Source: Paracoccus hibiscisoli (lineage in GTDB: Bacteria; Pseudomonadota; Alphaproteobacteria; Rhodobacterales; Rhodobacteraceae). From it: a stretch of DNA of 64,000 nucleotides. Where the stretch lies: NCBI RefSeq assembly GCF_005048265.1, contig NZ_SUNH01000014.1, positions 62,001 to 126,000 of the forward strand, written 5' to 3'. This document shows positions 36,060-44,812 of the stretch, in pieces; position 1 is the stretch's first letter, and every line of letters starts with the position of its first letter. Position numbers and translations under genes: made by a program. The notes below the pieces were generated by a model. It had not been told where the DNA came from and searched no databases. It worked only from the letters and a program-made list of their open reading frames with translations.

Positions 36060-36131
36060 GGGCCAGAGGGGGGCGCTGCCCCCCGCCGCGTGCCGCGGCC
36101 CCCCCGGGATATTTGCCGTGAAGAAGAAGGG
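36060..36131. repeat. Rhodobacterales-type GC-rich 3'-end repeat, copy 1
   Basis: Directly follows the hisA stop codon on the minus strand. It contains a C/G-rich hairpin (GGGGGGC and GCCCCCC, about 36068-36084) and a block that reads, on the plus strand, CCCCCCGGGATATTT followed by TGAAGAAGA. The same block, in the same orientation relative to the upstream gene, occurs at 53805-53856. It probably serves as a transcript 3' structure or a repetitive extragenic element. Confidence 0.6.
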
Positions 36132-36848
36132 TCAGGCGAGAATTTGGAGCGCCTGCTTCAGGTCGATGGCGCCGTCATAGAGGGCGCGGCCCGAGATGGC
36201 GCCGGCGATGACGCCGGTCTGCGCCAGCGCCGTCAGGTCGGCCAGCGAGGAGACGCCGCCCGAGGCGATGACCGGGATGGTGACGGCCCGGGCCAGCGCC
36301 TCGGTCGCGGCGATGTTGGGGCCGCCCATCGCGCCGTCGCGGTCGATATCGGTATAGATGATCGCGGCCACGCCGGCGTCCTGAAAGCGGCGCGCCAGGT
36401 CGGTGGCGTCGATGTCGGTCTCGGTCGCCCAACCGCGGGTGGCGACGCGGCCCGCCCGCGCGTCGATGCCCACAGCGATCCGCCCCGGAAAGGCGGCGGC
36501 GGCCTGGTGGACCAGGTCGGGGTCCTCGACCGCGACGGTGCCCAGGATGACGCGGGTCAGGCCGCGGTTCAGCCAGGCCTCGATGGTGGCCATGTCGCGG
36601 ATGCCGCCGCCCAGTTGGGTGGGGATCGAGGTCGCGGCCAGGATCGCCTCGACCGCGGCGGCATTCACCGGCTTGCCCTCGAACGCGCCGTTCAGGTCGA
36701 CTAGGTGAAGCCATTCGGCGCCCGCATCCTGGAAGGCGCGGGCCTGGGCCGCCGGATCGGTGCCGAAGACGGTCGCGGCCTCCATGTCGCCGCGCAGCAG
36801 GCGCACGCAATTGCCGTCTTTCAGGTCGATGGCGGGATAGAGGATCAT
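36132..36848 (-). CDS. hisA: Phosphoribosylformimino-AICAR ribotide isomerase
   Basis: TIM-barrel isomerase upstream of HisF in histidine synthesis, 238 residues. [20 protein letters not shown] with the catalytic Asp8, [12 protein letters not shown], and [14 protein letters not shown] with the second catalytic Asp are visible. The family start MILYPAID sets the ATG at 36848. First of hisA-hisF-hisE in this window; hisB and hisH, often just upstream in relatives, are replaced by a divergent DUF2147 gene. Confidence 0.96.
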   Translation of the reverse strand: MILYPAIDLKDGNCVRLLRGDMEAATVFGTDPAAQARAFQDAGAEWLHLVDLNGAFEGKPVNAAAVEAILAATSIPTQLGGGIRDMATIEAWLNRGLTRVILGTVAVEDPDLVHQAAAAFPGRIAVGIDARAGRVATRGWATETDIDATDLARRFQDAGVAAIIYTDIDRDGAMGGPNIAATEALARAVTIPVIASGGVSSLADLTALAQTGVIAGAISGRALYDGAIDLKQALQILA

Positions 36849-36987
36849 GGCGGCAGGCTCCGGCGGGTTGGGTCGCGCCCCCTTTGCCACGGGGCGGGCC
36901 CGATCGGCAAGAGGCGGACCTGACGTCATGCTTGCCCGGACGGGGGCGGCGCGCGCACTCTGAGCCCATCCTGAGGAGGAGGATTTC

Positions 36988-37371
36988 ATGCGTCCATTCA
37001 TTCTGGCGGCCGGGCTGATGCTGGCGGCGGGGGCGGCGTTTGCCGACCCGATCGAGGGGGTCTGGCAGACCCAGCCCGACGAGGGCGCCTTTGCCCATGT
37101 CACCGTCGCCCCCTGCGGCGGCGCGTTCTGCGGCACCATCACCCGCACCTTCCGCGATGGGGCGGAGTATCAGTCCCCCAATCTGGGCCGCCAGATCGTC
37201 ATCGACATGGCGCCCCAGGGCGGCGGCAACTACGCGGGCCGCGTCTGGCGCCCGTCCACCGACCGCGTCTATGCGGGCAAGGCCGCCGTTTCGGGCGACC
37301 GGATGAGCCTGTCGGGCTGCATCGCGGGCGGGTTGCTGTGCAGCAGCCAGACCTGGGCCAAGGTCCGCTAG
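36988..37371 (+). CDS. DUF2147 domain-containing secreted protein
   Basis: A 127-residue protein with a signal peptide ([19 protein letters not shown]) and a DUF2147 beta-barrel-like core: [47 protein letters not shown] and [17 protein letters not shown] cysteines near the end. GAGGAGGA gives a strong ribosome binding site. Periplasmic by prediction. Function is unknown; divergent from hisA. Confidence 0.9.
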   Translation: MRPFILAAGLMLAAGAAFADPIEGVWQTQPDEGAFAHVTVAPCGGAFCGTITRTFRDGAEYQSPNLGRQIVIDMAPQGGGNYAGRVWRPSTDRVYAGKAAVSGDRMSLSGCIAGGLLCSSQTWAKVR

Positions 37372-37449
37372 CGGCTCCGTGACCGGGAGCGAGCGAACCG
37401 CACCGCCCCCGGCGCGTTTTCCTGCCAACTGGCTGCAGGAGGACCGCAG

Positions 37450-38268
37450 ATGCCCATGATCACCGCCAGGGATGGCACGCAACTTTACGTCAAGGACTGG
37501 GGGCAGGGCCGCCCGGTCGTGCTGATCCACGGCTGGCCGCTGACCGCCGACAGCTGGGAGACGCAGGCCGTGGGTCTGGCCGAGGCCGGATACCGGATCG
37601 TCAGCTATGACCGCCGCGGCTTTGGCCGGTCGGATCAGCCATGGGACGGGTATGATTATGACACGCTGTCGGACGATCTGGCCGATGTGATCGTTGCGCT
37701 GGAGCTGGACGACGCGGCGCTGGTCGGGTTCTCGATGGGCGGCGGAGAGGTCGCGCGCTATGTCTCGCGCCACGGGGCGCGCGGCGTCTCGCGGCTGGCC
37801 TTCGTGTCCTCGGTCGCGCCGGGCCTGCTGACGTCCGATGCCAATCCCGACGGCGCCCCGGCCGATTTGTTCGACGGGATGCGCGACGGCCTGCGCAAGG
37901 ACCGCCCGGCCTTTCTGCGCGATTTCTTCAAGGACTTCTATGGTCAGGGGCTGACCAGCGGGGTCAGCCAGTCGGCTCTGGACTGGACGCAGGGCATGGC
38001 GATGATGGCCAGCCCGCGCGCCACGCTGGAATGCGTGACCGCCTTTGGCATGACCGACTTCACTGCCGATGTGGCGCAGATCCGGCTGCCGACGCTGGTG
38101 GTGCATGGCACCGCCGACAAGATCGTGCCGATCGCAGCCACCGCGCAGCGCATGGCGCAGATGGTGCCGCATGCGACGGCCATCGACTATGACGGCGCAC
38201 CGCACGGATTGGTCGCCACGCATGGCGACCGGCTGCTGGACGATCTGAAGGCGTTTCTGGCCGCATGA
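37450..38268 (+). CDS. Alpha/beta hydrolase (non-haem chloroperoxidase/arylesterase type)
   Basis: A 272-residue alpha/beta hydrolase. The catalytic triad is Ser95 in VGFSMGGGE, Asp223 in HGTADKIVP and His252 in APHGLVATH. IHGWPLTADSW supplies the oxyanion hole. Strong similarity in pattern to cofactor-free haloperoxidases and arylesterases, which hydrolyse small esters. The natural substrate cannot be told. AGGAGG precedes the ATG. Confidence 0.9.
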   Translation: MPMITARDGTQLYVKDWGQGRPVVLIHGWPLTADSWETQAVGLAEAGYRIVSYDRRGFGRSDQPWDGYDYDTLSDDLADVIVALELDDAALVGFSMGGGEVARYVSRHGARGVSRLAFVSSVAPGLLTSDANPDGAPADLFDGMRDGLRKDRPAFLRDFFKDFYGQGLTSGVSQSALDWTQGMAMMASPRATLECVTAFGMTDFTADVAQIRLPTLVVHGTADKIVPIAATAQRMAQMVPHATAIDYDGAPHGLVATHGDRLLDDLKAFLAA

Positions 38269-38284
38269 CGCCGATGCGCCGGGG

Positions 38285-38959
38285 TCAGGCCTGCTGGGCC
38301 TGGCCTTGGCGCATGTTTTCCATGTGGGCGGCGATCGCCTCTTCGATATCGGCGTAGAAGGTCAGGCGCCCCCGCTCCAGCACGGCGCCCATGTGACAGG
38401 TCTCGCGCAGCAGGCCCATGCCATGGGCGACGACGATTGCGCCGGCCTTGGCCATGCGCTCGTTGAACACCCGGTTCGATTTGGCGCGAAAGGCCGCGTC
38501 GCCCACCGCCGACACCTCATCGACCAGATAGGTGTCGAAGGGCACGGCCATCGACAGGCCGAAGGCCAGCCGCGACCGCATTCCCGAAGAATAGGTGCGG
38601 ATGGGCAGGCGGAAATGGTCGCCCAGCTCGGCGAAATCTTCGACGAAATGCAGCAGCTCGTCCGTGTCGACGCCATAGATGCGCGCGACAAAGCGGCAGT
38701 TCTGCTCTCCGGTCAGGTCGCCGTTGAACGAGCCCGCGAACCCGACCGGCCAGCTGATCGTGCCGGTGGACAGAACCTTGCCCGACGAAGGCAGCATCGC
38801 CCCCGAGATCATCCGCAGCAGCGAGGATTTGCCCGCGCCGTTGCGCCCCAGCAGCGCCACCGCCACCCCGGTCGGAAAGGTGGCGGTGATGTTGTCGGCC
38901 ACCACCTTGTGCTTGCCGTTCAGGGTATAGGTCTTGGACAGGTTCTGCAGATGGATCAT
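38285..38959 (-). CDS. kpsT: Capsular polysaccharide export ABC transporter, ATP-binding protein
   Basis: Energises export of capsule-type polysaccharide through KpsM. The 224 residues contain Walker A GRNGAGKSS, the signature YSSGMRSRLAF, Walker B TYLVDEVSAVGD and the HGMG switch region. MIHLQNLSKTY and the short length are typical of the KpsT/BexA/CtrD group. Its ATG overlaps the kpsE stop by four bases. Confidence 0.92.
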   Translation of the reverse strand: MIHLQNLSKTYTLNGKHKVVADNITATFPTGVAVALLGRNGAGKSSLLRMISGAMLPSSGKVLSTGTISWPVGFAGSFNGDLTGEQNCRFVARIYGVDTDELLHFVEDFAELGDHFRLPIRTYSSGMRSRLAFGLSMAVPFDTYLVDEVSAVGDAAFRAKSNRVFNERMAKAGAIVVAHGMGLLRETCHMGAVLERGRLTFYADIEEAIAAHMENMRQGQAQQA

Positions 38960-40344
38960 CGCCGGTCGCGCAGGCTGTAGAAGATCAGGCTGCCGATCAC
39001 CCAGATCACCGTCAGGAACCCCGCGATCATCAGCAAAAGGCGTAGCCGCTGCGGGAATTCGGCCTCCTGCGCCAGGGTCGGGCGGATATAGGGCGCCAGA
39101 TAGCGCGACTGGCGCGCGGCCTCGGCGCGGGCGCTCTCGAAGCTGGCCAGGGCGGCGGTATAGCTGGCCTCGGCGAACTGACGGTCGACGGTCAGGATCT
39201 CGAACTGGCCGACGACATCGGACAGCGCCTCCTCTCCGTTGACCGATCCGAACTTCTGGCGCTCGGCGTCGATCTGGTCGCGGATGACCTGGATGCGCAG
39301 CTCGGTCTGGCTGATGCGGGGGTCGTTGGCCTGCGCATTCGCCTGCAGCAGGCCAAGCGCGACCAGCTGTTCGGCCAGCTGCTGCTGGAGCGAGGTGACC
39401 ACCCCGATCTGGCCCTGCACATCGGCCACGGGATCGACCAGCTGATAGCGGTTGCGGAACTCGGTCACGTTCTGGCGCGCGGTGCGCAGCAGGCCTTGGG
39501 CGCGCTCCAGCTCGTCGCGGGCATAGCGCAGGGCGTCCTCGCGGGCGATGTCGTTCAGCTGGTTGATCAGGATGCCGCCCTCGTCCACGATCGCCAGGGC
39601 GATGTCCTGGGCGTCCTGCGCGTCGAATGCCAGGATGCGCAGGTCGATCATGCCGCTGTCGTAATGGATGCGGACCTTGCGGTCCCATTCCTTGACCAGA
39701 TCCTCCAGCGAGGCGCCGCCGCGGAACCCGAAGATCGGATCGCCCGGCGCCTTGGACCAGACCTCGCGCAGGTCGATCCGGCTGTTCACCCGCTCGACCA
39801 GGTCGCGGCTCTGGATGAACTTGTAGAGGATGTCGGTGTCGCTGGTCGAGCTGGAGGTGACCCCCACCAGCGACCCCAGCCCCCCCAGCACGTCACCCGC
39901 GTTGGGCGCCGATTCGCTGCGGACCGAGAACCCGACATAGGAGGCATACTGATCCACCGCCCGCGTGTAGATATAGGCCGCGCTCAGCAGCGCGGGGATC
40001 AGCACCATCACCACAAAGCTGATCGCCATGCCGTAATGGCGCCGCTGCATCTGCGCGGGACTGGCCGGGGGCAGGACGGGCTGCTGCAGCGCCGCCTGGA
40101 TGCGGGCCTGCATCTCGGGGGTGACGGGGGCGGGGCGATTGGCCGGGCCGGACCCGCCGGGGCGCGGACCGCCGCCCGGTCCCTGCGGACGCGGTTGGCC
40201 CTGGGGCGCCTGGCCTTGGGCCGGTGCGGGCTTGGGCGGCGCCGGGGGCTGGCCCTGTGCGGGCGCCTGCGCGGCTGGCTGACCGGGCGGGACCGGCGTG
40301 CCGGTTTGAGGACGGGGTCCGGATTTCGGGTCCTGGGCGGACAT
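38956..40344 (-). CDS. kpsE: Capsule polysaccharide export inner-membrane protein (KpsE/BexC type)
   Basis: Polysaccharide co-polymerase of 462 residues that links the inner-membrane exporter to the outer-membrane channel. An unusual Pro/Gln/Gly-rich cytoplasmic tail covers about residues 1-75. A first helix follows at about 106-128, then the Wzz/KpsE periplasmic domain with long coiled coil (about 215-400), and a second helix at about 435-455. The proline-rich tail is much longer than in the E. coli protein. It lies upstream of kpsT in the same operon and is divergent from kpsM. Confidence 0.88.
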   Translation of the reverse strand: MSAQDPKSGPRPQTGTPVPPGQPAAQAPAQGQPPAPPKPAPAQGQAPQGQPRPQGPGGGPRPGGSGPANRPAPVTPEMQARIQAALQQPVLPPASPAQMQRRHYGMAISFVVMVLIPALLSAAYIYTRAVDQYASYVGFSVRSESAPNAGDVLGGLGSLVGVTSSSTSDTDILYKFIQSRDLVERVNSRIDLREVWSKAPGDPIFGFRGGASLEDLVKEWDRKVRIHYDSGMIDLRILAFDAQDAQDIALAIVDEGGILINQLNDIAREDALRYARDELERAQGLLRTARQNVTEFRNRYQLVDPVADVQGQIGVVTSLQQQLAEQLVALGLLQANAQANDPRISQTELRIQVIRDQIDAERQKFGSVNGEEALSDVVGQFEILTVDRQFAEASYTAALASFESARAEAARQSRYLAPYIRPTLAQEAEFPQRLRLLLMIAGFLTVIWVIGSLIFYSLRDRR

Positions 40345-40475
40345 GCGCTTACCCCGCCTGTCATGTTGATCTTGCTCGCGCCGTCATACATAAGCGCGGG
40401 GAACAGTTCCAGCACCGATCCGATGCCAGGATCGTGAGAGCCGCAGCCGCCCCTCCGGCGCAATCCGTGATCCGC

Positions 40476-41324
40476 ATGTCCCAGACCACTTCGACCCCAC
40501 CCCTGCCGCAACGGCGTGCGCCTCAGGGGGCACACACTCTCCGCGAGGTGCGCAAGCACCGTCGTTTCGCCAGCCTGCGCGCCATCGGCGCCCTGGTCCT
40601 GCGCGAGATGCAGACCAGCCACGGCCGCGCTGCCGGCGGCTATTTCTGGGCCATCGCCGAGCCTGCGGGCGGGGTGATCCTGCTGACGCTGATCTTTTCG
40701 GTGGCATTCTCGTCGCCGCCCATCGGCTCCAGTTTTGCAATGTTCTATGCGACGGGCATGGTCCCGTTCCTGGGATACATGGACATCGCGAACAAGACGG
40801 CCAATTCGGTGCGCTATTCGGCGGCGCTGCTGACCTATCCGGCGGTGACCTTCATGGACGCGCTGCTGGCGCGCATCGCCTATAACAGTGTGACGCAGAT
40901 CATGGTCTTCACCGTGATTTTCACTGCCATCAGCCTGTTCGAGGAGACGCGGACCGACCCGCAGCTGGATCAGATCGCCCTGGCCATCGCCATGATGATC
41001 ATGATCGGCGTCGCGGTGGGGGTCATGAACTGTTTCCTGTTCGAGGCGATCAGCTGGTGGGGGCCGCTCTGGGGGATCCTGATGAAGCCCTTCTTCATCC
41101 TGTCCTGCATCCTCTTCATCTTCGACGACGTGCCGCAGCCCTATCAGGATTGGCTGTGGTGGAACCCGCTGATCCATATCATCGGCCAGATGCGCAGCGC
41201 GTTCTATCCGGGCTATCCGGGCAGCTATGTCAGCTATACCTATGTTTTCGGGCTGGGGCTGGGGTTGTTTGCCCTGGGGCTGATGCTGCTGTCGCGCTAT
41301 CACCGCGACCTGCAGAACAGCTAA
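40476..41324 (+). CDS. kpsM: Capsular polysaccharide export ABC transporter, permease
   Basis: ABC-2 type permease, 282 residues, six predicted helices. LREMQTSHGRAAGGYFWAIAEP and the closing FWWNPLIHIIGQMR-like motif (WNPLIHIIGQMRSAFYPGY) are typical of KpsM/BexB/CtrC. The start chosen is ATG 40476; a longer open frame upstream runs over the divergent kpsE 5' end and is not conserved. It is transcribed away from kpsT-kpsE across 131 bases, an unusual layout for a two-component exporter. Its TAA overlaps the choV stop. Confidence 0.9.
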   Translation: MSQTTSTPPLPQRRAPQGAHTLREVRKHRRFASLRAIGALVLREMQTSHGRAAGGYFWAIAEPAGGVILLTLIFSVAFSSPPIGSSFAMFYATGMVPFLGYMDIANKTANSVRYSAALLTYPAVTFMDALLARIAYNSVTQIMVFTVIFTAISLFEETRTDPQLDQIALAIAMMIMIGVAVGVMNCFLFEAISWWGPLWGILMKPFFILSCILFIFDDVPQPYQDWLWWNPLIHIIGQMRSAFYPGYPGSYVSYTYVFGLGLGLFALGLMLLSRYHRDLQNS

Positions 41325-42325
41325 CCGCGCGGGTCGATCAGCCGGGCCAGGACCGCGCCGCGGGTGACACGCCCGCCGCCCGCGACGGGCAGGGCGTCGC
41401 GATCGGCCAGCAGGCCCATGACGGCGCGCACCGGCATGTCGGGCGGCACGGGCGTGCCCTCGGCGGTGCCGGGTTCGGCCACATCGCGGGCGGTCAGCAC
41501 CCCCAGAGGGTTCATATGCGCGACGAAATCGGCGACGTAATCGCTGACCGGGTTGGCGATGATGTCGCGGGCCGTGCCGATCTGGACGATACGGCCCCCC
41601 TCCATCAGCGCGATGCGGTTGCCCAGCTTGAACGCCTCGTCCAGGTCGTGGCTGACAAAGATGATGGTGCGGCCGGTGCGCGCCTGAAGGTCCAGCAGCT
41701 CATCCTGCAGCCGGGCGCGGATCAGCGGGTCCAGCGCGCTGAACGGCTCGTCCATCAGCAGGATCGGCGCCTCGGTCGCAAAGGCGCGGGCCAGGCCCAC
41801 GCGCTGCTGCATGCCGCCCGACAGGTCGCCGACCTTGCGTTCGGCCCACTCTGACAGACCGACGGTCTCCAGGTGATGGTCGATCCTTTTGCGGCGCTCA
41901 GTGGTCGACATGCCCGCCAGCTCCAGCCCCAGGCCCACATTCTCACGCACGCTGCGCCAGGGCAGCAGGCCGAACTGCTGGAACACCATCGCCACGTCGC
42001 GCAGGCGGATGTCGCGCAGCGCGCGGCTGCCCGCGCCGGTCACGCTGACCATGCGGTCGCCGCGCCGGATGCGGACCTCTCCGCGGCAGACCGGGTTCAG
42101 CGCGTTCACGGCCCGCAGCAGGGTCGATTTTCCCGACCCCGACAGGCCCATCAGAACCAGGATCTCGCCCTCGGCGACCGAGAGGGAGCAGTCGTGGACG
42201 CCCAGCACCTGGCCGGTCTCGGTCTTGATGGGGCCGCGGTCCAGCCCCTCGTCCATCAGCGGCAAAGCGCGGGCGGGATGATCGCCAAAGACGATGCAGA
42301 CCCGGTCGAATTCGACGGCGTTCAT
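41321..42325 (-). CDS. choV: Choline ABC transporter ATP-binding protein
   Basis: ATPase of the ChoXWV choline importer, 334 residues. Walker A GLSGSGKST, FQQFGLLPWRSV, signature LSGGMQQRVGLARA, Walker B ILLMDEPFSALD and SHDLDEAFKLG are present, with a short C-terminal CBS-like tail (about 285-334). DRGPIKTETGQVLGV near residue 35 is typical of choline/betaine transporter ATPases. Its ATG overlaps the choW stop by four bases. Confidence 0.95.
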   Translation of the reverse strand: MNAVEFDRVCIVFGDHPARALPLMDEGLDRGPIKTETGQVLGVHDCSLSVAEGEILVLMGLSGSGKSTLLRAVNALNPVCRGEVRIRRGDRMVSVTGAGSRALRDIRLRDVAMVFQQFGLLPWRSVRENVGLGLELAGMSTTERRKRIDHHLETVGLSEWAERKVGDLSGGMQQRVGLARAFATEAPILLMDEPFSALDPLIRARLQDELLDLQARTGRTIIFVSHDLDEAFKLGNRIALMEGGRIVQIGTARDIIANPVSDYVADFVAHMNPLGVLTARDVAEPGTAEGTPVPPDMPVRAVMGLLADRDALPVAGGGRVTRGAVLARLIDPRG

Positions 42326-43170
42326 TTGCGGCCCTCCATGCGCAGCATCCGGTCCAGCAGGATCGCCACGACCACGATCACCATCCCCGATTCGAACCCA
42401 AGCGCGGTGTTCACGCTGTTCAGCGCCCGCACGACCGGCACGCCGAGGCCCGATGCGCCGACCAGCGCCGCGATGACCACCATCGACAGCGACAGCATGA
42501 TGGTCTGGTTCAGGCCCGCCATGATCTGGGGCAGGGCACTGGGCAGTTCCACCTTCCACAGCAGTTGCCGGGGCGTGGCACCAAAGGCGGTCGCGGCCTC
42601 GACCAGGGCAGGGGGGGTCGAGGCGATGCCCAGCTGCGTCAGGCGGATCGGCGCGGGCAGAACAAAGATCACGGTGGCCAGCAGGCCCGGCACCATGCCG
42701 ATGCCAAAGAACACGATGGCCGGGATCAGATAGACAAAGGTCGGCAGCGTCTGCATCAGGTCCAGCACCGGCCGCATCCAGGCGTAAAGACGCGGCCGGT
42801 GCGCGCAGGCGATGCCGATGGGCACGCCCACCGCCATGCAGACGATGCAGGCCGACAGCACCAGCGTCAGCGATTGCAGCATTTCCGACCAGTAACCCTG
42901 GTTCAGCACGAAGAGCAGCCCGGCCAGCATCAGCAGGCAGGGGGCCAGCCTGCGCTGCAACAGGCCCGTCAGCGCCATGGCCAGCGCGATGAACAGGAAC
43001 GGATGCGGGGCCTGCAGCGCGGCCAGGATCGCCGCGATCAGCGCCTCCATCGCGGTCGAGATGGCGTCAAACACCCCCGCCGCATTGGCGTTCAGCCAGT
43101 CAAAGGCCGATTTGGCGGTCCGTCCCACCGGGATCTTGGTGTCGGTGACCCATGCGGTCATCTGCTCCAT
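42322..43170 (-). CDS. choW: Choline ABC transporter permease
   Basis: Inner-membrane permease of 282 residues with about seven helices and the BPD-type loop around EAATAFGATPRQLLWKVELP. A soluble N-terminal stretch (ITDTKIPVGRTA-like region) precedes the first helix, as in ProW/ChoW proteins. AGGAGC precedes the ATG. Second gene of choX-choW-choV. Confidence 0.95.
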   Translation of the reverse strand: MEQMTAWVTDTKIPVGRTAKSAFDWLNANAAGVFDAISTAMEALIAAILAALQAPHPFLFIALAMALTGLLQRRLAPCLLMLAGLLFVLNQGYWSEMLQSLTLVLSACIVCMAVGVPIGIACAHRPRLYAWMRPVLDLMQTLPTFVYLIPAIVFFGIGMVPGLLATVIFVLPAPIRLTQLGIASTPPALVEAATAFGATPRQLLWKVELPSALPQIMAGLNQTIMLSLSMVVIAALVGASGLGVPVVRALNSVNTALGFESGMVIVVVAILLDRMLRMEGRK

Positions 43171-43219
43171 GCGCGCTCCTGCAAGGCTGTGGCGCCGGGC
43201 GCGGGGCCCGGCGCGAGGG

Positions 43220-44158
43220 TCAGTTCAGGGCCGCCTGCAGCGCCGAATGGGGATCGTTGCCGTCCACCGTGGTCACGTCCGCAAGCCAGCCGGTCGCGGC
43301 ATCGGGATTCGCGGCCAGCCAGGCGCGGGCGGCGGCCATGGGGTCCTGACCATCGTTCAGAATGGCGTCCATGACCTCGTTCTCCATCGACAGGGTGAAT
43401 TCAAGGTTGGTCAGGAACCGGCCCACATTGGCGCATTCCGCGACATAGCCCGCGCGGGTGTTGGTGCGCACCTCGGCCCCGCCCAGATCGGGACCGAAGA
43501 TGTCGTCGCCCCCGGTCAGATAGGTCATGTCGAACTGCGCGTTCATGGGATGCGGCTCCCAGCCCAGGAAGACGACCGGGCGGTCGCGGTCGGACGCGCG
43601 CTGGACCTGCGCCAGCATGCCCTGTTCGCTGGATTCGACGATCTCGAAGGTGCCCAGGTCGAACTGGTCCATCGCCACCATCTCCAGCAGCAGGCGGTTG
43701 CCGTCATTGCCCGGCTCGATCGCATAGATCTTGCCGTCCAGGGCGTCCTTGTGTTCGGCGATGGCGGCGAAATCGGTGATGCCCAGATCGGCACCGGCCT
43801 GGTTGGTCGCCAGCGTGTATTTCGCGCCCGTCAGGTTGGTGCGGACGGTGTCGACGGTTCCCGTGTCGCGATAGGGGGCGATGTCGGCCTCCATCGTGGG
43901 CATCCAGTTGCCCAGGAACACGTCCACATCGCCGGTGGACAGCGCGGTATAGGTCACGGGCACCGACAGGATGCGCGTCTCGGTCCGGTATCCAAGCGCC
44001 TCCAGCACGGTCGAGGCCAGCGCCGTGGTCGCCGTGATGTCGGACCATCCCACGTCGGAAAAGACCACCTGGTGGCACTGTTCGGGCTCTGCCGCGTGGG
44101 CGGGCAGGGCCAGGGCGGTGCCCATCAGAAGGCTTGCGGCCATCCGGGAAAGGGTCAT
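43220..44158 (-). CDS. choX: Choline-binding periplasmic protein
   Basis: Periplasmic receptor of the choline importer, 312 residues with a Sec signal peptide ending LALPAHAAE. The mature part follows the ChoX pattern: VVFSDVGWSDITATTALAST, LGNWMPTMEADIAPY and WEPHPMNAQFDMTYL, the last supplying aromatic residues expected around the choline ammonium. It leads choXWV and is divergent from betI across a probable BetI operator. Confidence 0.95.
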   Translation of the reverse strand: MTLSRMAASLLMGTALALPAHAAEPEQCHQVVFSDVGWSDITATTALASTVLEALGYRTETRILSVPVTYTALSTGDVDVFLGNWMPTMEADIAPYRDTGTVDTVRTNLTGAKYTLATNQAGADLGITDFAAIAEHKDALDGKIYAIEPGNDGNRLLLEMVAMDQFDLGTFEIVESSEQGMLAQVQRASDRDRPVVFLGWEPHPMNAQFDMTYLTGGDDIFGPDLGGAEVRTNTRAGYVAECANVGRFLTNLEFTLSMENEVMDAILNDGQDPMAAARAWLAANPDAATGWLADVTTVDGNDPHSALQAALN

Positions 44159-44174
44159 TTGAGGCTCCCTGTTC

Positions 44175-44194
44175 TTGATTGGTCAGTCAATTAA
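44175..44194. promoter_or_regulatory. Putative BetI operator in the choX-betI region
   Basis: TTGATTG (44175-44181) and CAATTAA (44188-44194) form an imperfect dyad around six bases, with only one mismatched pair. Its place between choX and betI and the link with BetI repressors (relieved by choline) make it the likely operator for both transcription units. Confidence 0.6.
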
Positions 44195-44245
44195 CGTTAC
44201 ATGGAAACGGCAAAGCAACAGAAATCTTCCGCAGCAGGGGTGATC

Positions 44246-44812
44246 ATGCCGAAACTCGGGGCCGAGCCTATCCGAAAAGCAGCGTTGATCAATGCCGCGA
44301 TCTTCGAGGTCGGGCGCGCGGGGTCGCTGGACGTCACCGTGGCGCAGATCGCCAAGCGCGCGGGCATGTCGCCGGCGCTGGCGCATCACTATTTCGGCTC
44401 CAAGGACCAGATCTTTCTGGCGGCGATGCGCTATATCCTGCGCAGCTATGGCCGGTCGGTCCATGACCGCCTGCCGGGGCGCGGGGCGCGGGGGCGGCTG
44501 GACGCGATCGTCCATGCCAGCTTTGCCCGCCAGAATTTCCAGCGCGAGACCGTCAGCGCATGGCTTAATTTTTACGCACTTGCCCTGAACTCTCCCGAGG
44601 CTGCGCGGCTGTTGCGTGTCTATCACCGCCGGCTGCACTCGAACCTGATCGTGGCGCTGCGCGGACTGACCGACCATCCCGAACGCACCGCCGACACGCT
44701 TGGCGCGCTGATCGACGGCGTCTATCTGCGCGCGGTCCTGACCCCCGGACCGACCGATGCCGATGCGGCGCTGAACACCATCATGACCTATCTGAAGGAG
44801 GCCCTCGCATGA
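44246..44812 (+). CDS. betI: Choline-responsive TetR-family repressor BetI
   Basis: TetR-type repressor of the choline-glycine betaine genes. From the ATG at 44246 it is 188 residues and starts [15 protein letters not shown], the usual BetI beginning; an in-frame ATG at 44201 would add 15 unconserved residues. The helix-turn-helix is [25 protein letters not shown], read in two halves, and the C-terminal domain keeps WLNFYALA and [11 protein letters not shown]. Its stop overlaps the betB start by four bases, giving operon betI-betB-betA. Confidence 0.95.
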   Translation: MPKLGAEPIRKAALINAAIFEVGRAGSLDVTVAQIAKRAGMSPALAHHYFGSKDQIFLAAMRYILRSYGRSVHDRLPGRGARGRLDAIVHASFARQNFQRETVSAWLNFYALALNSPEAARLLRVYHRRLHSNLIVALRGLTDHPERTADTLGALIDGVYLRAVLTPGPTDADAALNTIMTYLKEALA

